Source: Desulfobacterales bacterium
GTDB lineage: Bacteria; Desulfobacterota; Desulfobacteria; Desulfobacterales; UBA5852
Assembly (NCBI GenBank): GCA_030066455.1
Contig: JASJBQ010000146.1
Location: forward strand, 1-11,614
Length of the DNA stretch: 11,614 nucleotides
Reading direction: 5' to 3'
The translations under genes were made by a program, and so were the position numbers. The notes beneath the pieces are model-generated. The model was given only the letters and a program-made list of their open reading frames with translations. It made no database searches and was not told the origin of the DNA. This document shows, piece by piece, positions 6,972 to 11,614 of the stretch. How positions within the stretch are numbered: the stretch's first letter is position 1; each line of letters opens with the position of its first letter.

Positions 6972-7772
6972 ATGGATATCCTGTCCCGTATCGTCGCCCG
7001 TAAAAAAGATGAGATTGCGTCGGCCGCCCGCTCCCGGCCACTCGCCATCCTGCGTGACCAGGCCGAGGATGCCGGCCGACGCCGTGGGTTTTTCCAGGCA
7101 CTGGAGCATCCGGGCCCCGGCGGGGTCAACATCATCGCGGAAATCAAACGCGCCTCGCCGTCCAAGGGCCTGCTCTGCACCGACCTGGACGCCGCCCGGA
7201 CCGCCGGCGCCTACCATGAAGGCGGCGCCGCGGCCCTCTCGGTTCTGACGGATCTCACCTTCTTCCAAGGCTGCGCGCATGATCTCCAGGCCGCCCGGGC
7301 GGCAACCCCCCTGCCGGTGCTCCGCAAGGATTTTCTCATCGATGAATATCAGGTGTACGAATCGGCGGCGATGGGGGCCGACGCGGTCTTGCTGATCTGC
7401 CGCCTTCTCTCCCGGCGACAGCTTGAGGACCTCATGGCCCTGTGCCGCCAACTCCGGCTGGATACGCTGGTCGAAATCCACAGCCGTGAGGACCTCGACA
7501 TGGCGCGTGCGGTCCAGGCCCCTCTGGTCGGGATCAACAACCGCAACCTGGCGACCTTCGAGACGGACCTGCAAACGGCCATGGGGATGGCCCGGGATCT
7601 GGACCCCGCACAGGTTCCGGTAGCGGCCAGCGGCATCGGGGGGCCCGACGACATCCGCCGTAATCTCGAATACGGTATTTTCAATTTCCTGATCGGCGAA
7701 ACCCTGGTGCGGGCCAAAGATCCGGCGGGCGCCCTGCAGGCGATGCTTCGGACCAGCGACCGGCCTGTCTGA
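6972..7772 (+). CDS. trpC: Indole-3-glycerol phosphate synthase
   Basis: This 266-residue TIM-barrel enzyme closes the indole ring, converting CdRP to indole-3-glycerol phosphate with loss of CO2. Signature IIAEIKRASPSKG (54-66) holds catalytic E57 and K59; VLRKDFLIDEYQV (116-128) holds K119; LVEIHSREDL holds E168; GINNRNL holds N189; and ASGIGGPDD (219-227) holds S220 and the phosphate-binding loop. All six residues expected by comparison with the well-studied enzymes are present, and the length is usual for a monofunctional protein. It is not fused to TrpF, unlike E. coli. It lies 31 bp after trpD and 54 bp before trpF. The trpC stop overlaps a small GTCTG/CAGAC inverted repeat (7767-7778) of doubtful meaning. 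Confidence 0.96.
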   Translation: MDILSRIVARKKDEIASAARSRPLAILRDQAEDAGRRRGFFQALEHPGPGGVNIIAEIKRASPSKGLLCTDLDAARTAGAYHEGGAAALSVLTDLTFFQGCAHDLQAARAATPLPVLRKDFLIDEYQVYESAAMGADAVLLICRLLSRRQLEDLMALCRQLRLDTLVEIHSREDLDMARAVQAPLVGINNRNLATFETDLQTAMGMARDLDPAQVPVAASGIGGPDDIRRNLEYGIFNFLIGETLVRAKDPAGALQAMLRTSDRPV

Positions 7773-7826
7773 ACAGACGCCCAATTATGTGAGACGGGAA
7801 CCACATCCCGGGGAGAATCGATCACC

Positions 7827-8534
7827 ATGCCGGCCCAATCCGTTCACACGGCATACCCTCAAATCAAGATCTGCGGGCTGACCCGACCCGATGAGGCCGA
7901 AGCGTGCACTGATGCCGGGGCCGACGCCATCGGCCTCGTCTTCTACCCTCCGAGCCCGCGCAGCCTGACCGTCGAGGCGGCGGCCCGCATCACCCGGGTG
8001 CTGCCCGACGAGGTCTGTACGGTGGGCGTTTTTGTCAACGAAACCTATGACACCATCATGTCGATCGCTGAAAACGCCCGATTGCGTGCGGTACAACTGC
8101 ATGGCCAGGAACCGCCGTCCCTTGTCCAGCGCCTGGGGGCCGGCGGCCTGATCGTGATCAAGGCCCTGTTCTTCAACGGGGAACCGGACTTCGCGGCAGC
8201 CGACCGTTATCCCGGAGCCGACGCCTATCTGGTGGAATGTGTGGGGGGGCCTTTGCCGGGCGGCAACGCGCTGGCGTGGAACTGGTCCGCAGCATCCGCC
8301 CTTTCCGCCGGGCACCCGGTTGTTCTGGCCGGCGGCCTGAATCCAAACAACGTTACGGCGGCCATTGCGGACGCCCGAGCGGATGCCGTGGACGTGAGCT
8401 CCGGCGTCGAACGCGCGCCCGGTCGCAAGGACCTCGCCCAAGTCGCGGCGCTGTGTCGGGCCGTCGCCCGCACCCGTCTTGAGCGCCCCATGCGGCCGGT
8501 CTTCACGCCAGATCGACCCCGCCCCCCGGGTTGA
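7827..8534 (+). CDS. trpF: Phosphoribosylanthranilate isomerase
   Basis: This TIM-barrel enzyme performs the Amadori rearrangement of phosphoribosylanthranilate to CdRP, the step between TrpD and TrpC. The signature KICGLTR (14-20) holds the general base C16. GADAIGLVFYPPSPR, AVQLHGQE and VVLAGGLNPNNV are also typical, as is DVSSGVE near the end (phosphate binding). Where the family usually has LLD before a GG(T/S)G loop, this protein reads LVECVGGPLPGGNALAW, so the general-acid Asp appears to be Glu (E137) and the loop is changed. The last 15-20 residues (RPMRPVFTPDRPRPPG) look like a Pro/Arg-rich tail beyond the barrel, encoded over the end of aat on the other strand. GGGAG (7811-7815) lies 11 nt before the ATG. 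It is the last gene of the operon here; trpB and trpA do not follow. Confidence 0.93.
   Translation: MPAQSVHTAYPQIKICGLTRPDEAEACTDAGADAIGLVFYPPSPRSLTVEAAARITRVLPDEVCTVGVFVNETYDTIMSIAENARLRAVQLHGQEPPSLVQRLGAGGLIVIKALFFNGEPDFAAADRYPGADAYLVECVGGPLPGGNALAWNWSAASALSAGHPVVLAGGLNPNNVTAAIADARADAVDVSSGVERAPGRKDLAQVAALCRAVARTRLERPMRPVFTPDRPRPPG
8503..8534. other. Convergent 3' overlap of trpF and aat (32 bp)
   Basis: The last codons and stop of trpF (8532-8534) lie inside aat, and the stop of aat (8503-8505, minus strand) lies inside trpF. There is no room for a terminator between the two operons, and no hairpin with a T run is visible on either strand here. Confidence 0.9.
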
Positions 8535-9210
8535 AATCCCATCTGCCACGCAGGGTACGATGCCGCAACGACCGGCGCAGCACCCGCAGAAACTGCGCCC
8601 GTGGAATTTCCCGGGCGCCGAATTGTTTGAGGTGCGGTGTGGTGACCTGGCAGTCGATCAGGTCGAAACCTGCCTGTTGCAGGTGCTGAACCAGGACGAT
8701 CAGCGCCGCTTTCGATGCGTTGCTGACCCGCGTGAACATGGATTCGCCGAAATACGTGCGGCCCAGCGAGACGCCGTAAAGCCCACCGGCAAGCTGCCCC
8801 TCGCACCAGACCTCCACCGAGTGCGCCAGCCCGGCGGCATGGAGGCGTTGGTAGGCGCTGATCATTTCGGGAACGATCCAGGTGCCCGGATGGTTCTCGC
8901 CGCGCACGGCCGCACACCCCCGAATGACCTCCCCGAAAGCACGGTCCAGGGTGAATCTGAAGCGGCCCTTTTTCATCAGCCGCCGCAGCGAGCGGGAAAT
9001 ATGCAATTCATGCGGAAAGAGGACGAGTCGCGGGTCGGGCGACCACCACAAAATGGGATCGTCTTCGGCATACCAGGGAAAAATTCCCTGGCGGTAGGCC
9101 AAGGTCAAGCGGTCGACGGAAAGGTCGCCGCCCACGGCCAGAAGTCCCTCGCGGATGGCCAGATGCGGCGGTGGGAAGGTCAGTTCGCGGGACAGGCGAA
9201 AAACGGGCAT
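8503..9210 (-). CDS. aat: Leucyl/phenylalanyl-tRNA--protein transferase
   Basis: This 235-residue cytosolic enzyme transfers Leu or Phe from aminoacyl-tRNA to the N-terminus of proteins beginning with Arg or Lys, turning them into ClpS/ClpAP substrates. Family signatures are complete: GLLAVGGDLS (22-31), LAYRQGIFPWY (37-47), WWSPDPRLVLFP (55-66), GTWIV (109-113, W111), YFGESMFTR (153-161, E156) and DCQ (186-188, Q188). E156 and Q188 fall at the same positions as the key residues known in the 234-residue E. coli enzyme. The start ATG has no clear Shine-Dalgarno; it follows the clpA stop by 58 bp on the same strand, so translation may depend on coupling or an unusual leader. Its 3' end overlaps trpF. 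Neighbouring clpA and clpS place it in an N-degron operon. Confidence 0.96.
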   Translation of the reverse strand: MPVFRLSRELTFPPPHLAIREGLLAVGGDLSVDRLTLAYRQGIFPWYAEDDPILWWSPDPRLVLFPHELHISRSLRRLMKKGRFRFTLDRAFGEVIRGCAAVRGENHPGTWIVPEMISAYQRLHAAGLAHSVEVWCEGQLAGGLYGVSLGRTYFGESMFTRVSNASKAALIVLVQHLQQAGFDLIDCQVTTPHLKQFGAREIPRAQFLRVLRRSLRHRTLRGRWDFNPGGGVDLA

Positions 9211-9268
9211 GGTGGAAGATAAACTCGCGCTACACGGGGCGGCGTGGCGGTATGCCAGACAGCATCGC

Positions 9269-11509
9269 TTAATCCATCTTGAAGGTCAGCCCGTCATCGT
9301 TCCGATCCACGAAAACCACGCCGCCTTTGACCAGCTTTCCGAAAAGGATCTCGTCCGCCAGCGGGTCCTTGACCTCCTTCTGGATGACCCGTCCCAGCGG
9401 CCGGGCGCCGTACTTCGGGTCGTAGCCTTCTCGCGCCAGCCAGGTGCGCAGTTTGTCGGAGATGTTGATAAAGACCTTCTTGCCCGCCATCTGATCGTTG
9501 AGCTCGTTGATGAATTTGTCGACGATCAACTCCATGATCGCCACCGACAAGGCGTTGAATTGAATGATCCCGTCCAGGCGGTTGCGGAACTCCGGGCTGA
9601 AATAGCGTTCGATGGCCTGCTGGCCCTTGGCTTCCGTGTCCTTGCGCTTGTCGCCGAACCCGATGGCCGAGGTGCTCATCTCGCGGGTGCCGGCATTTGA
9701 GGTCATCACAACAATCACGTTGCGGAAATCGGCCTTTTTGCCGTTGTTGTCCGTCAGGGTGGCATGATCCATGACCTGCAGCAGAATGTTATAGATATCC
9801 GGATGGGCTTTTTCGATTTCATCGATCAGCAGCAGGCTGTGGGGGTGTTTGCGGATGCCGTCGGTCAGGAGCCCACCCTGATCGAAACCGACGTAGCCCG
9901 GCGGTGCCCCGATCAGGCGCGCCACGGCGTGCTTCTCCATGTATTCACTCATGTCGAAACGAAGGAATTCGATGTCCAGCAGGCGGGAAAGCTGCAGCGC
10001 CACCTCGGTTTTGCCGACGCCCGTCGGACCGGTGAAGAGAAACGAGCCCACCGGTTTGCCCGGCATCCCCAATCCGGCGCGCGACCGCTTGATCGAGGTC
10101 ACCAGGGAGGTAATGGCGTCGTCCTGACCGAAAACCACGCCCTTGAGTCGATCGTCCAGCGTTTCCAGCTTGGTTTTATCTGACGTGGAAACGCTCTGGG
10201 TCGGAATCTTGGCCATTTTGGCCACGATTTTTTCGATGTCTGCCGGGTTGATCTTGCTGCGCCGGGACGACCCCGTCAGGCGCACGAAAGCACCGGCCTC
10301 ATCGATGACATCGATAGCCTTGTCAGGCAGAAATCGATCATTGACGTATTTGGCCGAAAGCTCGGCCGCGGCTTTCAACGCCGGGTCGGTGTAGACGATC
10401 TGGTGGTGCTCCTCGTAGCGCGATTTCAAACCTTTCAAAATGCGGACGGTCTGGCTCACACTGGGTTCGTGGATTTCAATTTTCTCGAACCGGCGTGAGA
10501 GCGCACGATCTTTCTCAAAATGGTTCTTGAATTCCTCGTAGGTGCTGGAGCCGATACAGCGCAGCTCGCCGGTAGTAAGCACCGGCTTGAGGATATTGGA
10601 GGCGTCCATGGAGCCGCCGCTGGTGGCCCCGGCCCCCACGATGGTGTGGATTTCGTCGATGAATAAAATGGCGTTGGGAATTTTCCCGAGTTCAGCGATC
10701 ACACCTTTGAGGCGCTTCTCGAAATCTCCACGGTATTTGGTGCCCGCCAGAAGCCCGCCCAGATCAAGCGCATAAATCTTGACGTCCTGCAGTAGTTCCG
10801 GGACTTCGGCGTCGTTGATGCGCTGGGCCAGGCCTTCGGCAATGGCTGTTTTGCCGACACCGGGATCGCCCACGAAGACCGGGTTGTTCTTGCGACGGCG
10901 GCAGAGCACCTGCAGCGTACGCTCAAGCTCCGCCGATCGTCCGATGAGGGGATCGAGACGCCCCTCCGAAGCCTTCTGTACAAGGTCCACCGTGTAGGCT
11001 TCCAGGGGATTGCTCTGTTCCTTTTTTTCCTTGGCATCCGATGTCTTGGCGAAACCGCCCTGGCCCCGGCCGACCGAGTCCTGCTGGGCTTCGTGGGAAA
11101 TATAACTCAGGACGTCGAGGCGCGTCAGTCCCTGGGAGGTAAGAAAATACTCGGCAAATGAGTCCTTTTCGAGGAAAATGGAAGCGAGGATATCGCTGAC
11201 ATTGACCTCCGGTTTTTCGGCCGAACGCGCATGATTGACCGCCCGTTGGATGACGCGCTGGAAACCAAGGGTCTGCTGCAGGACGTATTCCTGACCTTCG
11301 GGAATACTCTCGACCTTCTCGTCGAAGAAGGATTCGATGTCCTTCTTCAATCCACCGATGTTGCCGCCACAATTCTCGATGATGTCAATACCGGTATGAT
11401 CGAACAGAATGGCGAACAGGATATGTTCGGTGCTGACGTATTCGTGCCGCCGCTTTTTGGCCTCTTTGACGGCCAGGCCGAGTGTCGCACTGAGCTCCTT
11501 GCTGATCAT
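9269..11509 (-). CDS. clpA: ATP-dependent Clp protease ATP-binding subunit ClpA
   Basis: This 746-residue two-ring AAA+ unfoldase feeds substrates to ClpP. The Clp_N adaptor-binding domain spans about 1-145, followed by a charged linker (about 146-168). The D1 module has Walker A GDPGVGKT (214-221), Walker B ILFIDEIH (281-288) and a [14 protein letters not shown] pore-proximal segment. The D2 module has Walker A GPTGVGKT (494-501), Walker [12 protein letters not shown] (559-569) and the ClpP-docking tripeptide IGF (616-618), then the C-terminal small domain. There is no ClpB-type long coiled-coil insert, and clpS upstream confirms ClpA rather than ClpC or ClpB. Size is close to the E. coli protein (758 residues). 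GGGAG (11516-11520) overlaps the end of clpS, 6 nt from the ATG, and the clpS stop is only 3 bp away, so the two are translationally coupled. clpP is not in the window. Confidence 0.97.
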   Translation of the reverse strand: MISKELSATLGLAVKEAKKRRHEYVSTEHILFAILFDHTGIDIIENCGGNIGGLKKDIESFFDEKVESIPEGQEYVLQQTLGFQRVIQRAVNHARSAEKPEVNVSDILASIFLEKDSFAEYFLTSQGLTRLDVLSYISHEAQQDSVGRGQGGFAKTSDAKEKKEQSNPLEAYTVDLVQKASEGRLDPLIGRSAELERTLQVLCRRRKNNPVFVGDPGVGKTAIAEGLAQRINDAEVPELLQDVKIYALDLGGLLAGTKYRGDFEKRLKGVIAELGKIPNAILFIDEIHTIVGAGATSGGSMDASNILKPVLTTGELRCIGSSTYEEFKNHFEKDRALSRRFEKIEIHEPSVSQTVRILKGLKSRYEEHHQIVYTDPALKAAAELSAKYVNDRFLPDKAIDVIDEAGAFVRLTGSSRRSKINPADIEKIVAKMAKIPTQSVSTSDKTKLETLDDRLKGVVFGQDDAITSLVTSIKRSRAGLGMPGKPVGSFLFTGPTGVGKTEVALQLSRLLDIEFLRFDMSEYMEKHAVARLIGAPPGYVGFDQGGLLTDGIRKHPHSLLLIDEIEKAHPDIYNILLQVMDHATLTDNNGKKADFRNVIVVMTSNAGTREMSTSAIGFGDKRKDTEAKGQQAIERYFSPEFRNRLDGIIQFNALSVAIMELIVDKFINELNDQMAGKKVFINISDKLRTWLAREGYDPKYGARPLGRVIQKEVKDPLADEILFGKLVKGGVVFVDRNDDGLTFKMD

Positions 11510-11512
11510 GGT

Positions 11513-11614
11513 CTACTCCCTTTCCATCGTACACTTCAGGGGGAACCCGCTTTCACGGGCCAGTTTATGAACTGTATCCACCTTGCTCTCGGCCACTTCG
11601 AACGTGTAGACACC
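11513..11614 (-). CDS. clpS: ATP-dependent Clp protease adaptor ClpS, C-terminal part (partial)
   Basis: The minus strand at the right edge encodes the last 33 residues of ClpS, from [12 protein letters not shown] through [16 protein letters not shown] to a TAG at 11513-11515. The pattern GVxTxEVAExKV...AR...PLxCTxE is the conserved ClpS C-terminus. ClpS binds N-terminal Leu, Phe, Tyr or Trp (N-degrons) and delivers the protein to the ClpA N-domain. The 5' part, with the N-degron pocket and the ClpA-binding strand, lies outside the window. The stop is 3 bp before the clpA ATG, so the genes form one operon; aat follows. Confidence 0.93.
   Translation of the reverse strand, partial: GVYTFEVAESKVDTVHKLARESGFPLKCTMERE

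Noticed and set aside
7767..7810. Two 5-bp inverted repeats between trpC and trpF (GTCTG/CAGAC and CGGGA/TCCCG)
   Set aside because: Short stems without a T run; the first has a 2-nt loop and is unlikely to fold as RNA. Neither can be supported as a terminator or a switch.

Overview
The window is about 60% GC, densely coded, and carries three gene blocks. The mix of genes (a clpS-clpA-aat cluster, a trpEGDCF operon with its own leader peptide, and an exonuclease/DUF294 signalling pair) and the protein sequences suggest a Gram-negative bacterium, most likely a Desulfobacterota (Desulfosarcina-like) sulfate reducer. That placement is inferred from protein character only; the window contains no rRNA or other phylogenetic marker.

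Block 1 (1-3434, + strand). The 3' part of a DnaQ-type 3'-5' exonuclease is preceded in the same frame by what looks like the end of a degenerate histidine-kinase ATPase domain. It is followed 66 bp later by a large regulatory protein with two tandem cyclic-nucleotide-binding-like domains, a CBS pair and a DUF294 (GlnD-like) nucleotidyltransferase. The two genes are probably co-transcribed.

Block 2 (3435-8534, + strand). This is the tryptophan operon. A 342-bp non-coding region holds a TTGACA promoter element, a short leader peptide gene with four consecutive Trp codons, and a chain of alternating complementary segments that can form two tandem intrinsic terminators or a competing antiterminator: a trp attenuator. 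It is followed by trpE, trpG, trpD, trpC and trpF, which together take chorismate to indole-glycerol phosphate. trpB and trpA do not follow. TrpF has Glu where the catalytic general-acid Asp is expected.

Block 3 (8503-11614, - strand). Read from the right edge, this is the end of clpS (33 residues visible), clpA and aat. Together these are the bacterial N-degron pathway: Aat adds Leu/Phe to proteins with N-terminal Arg/Lys, ClpS recognises the new N-terminus, and ClpA unfolds the substrate for ClpP. The 3' end of aat overlaps the 3' end of trpF by 32 bp, so the two operons converge with no intergenic terminator.

I saw no mobile elements, CRISPR arrays, tRNA or rRNA genes. The most notable points are the trp leader architecture, the duplicated cNMP domain, and the exonuclease fused to a kinase-like remnant.
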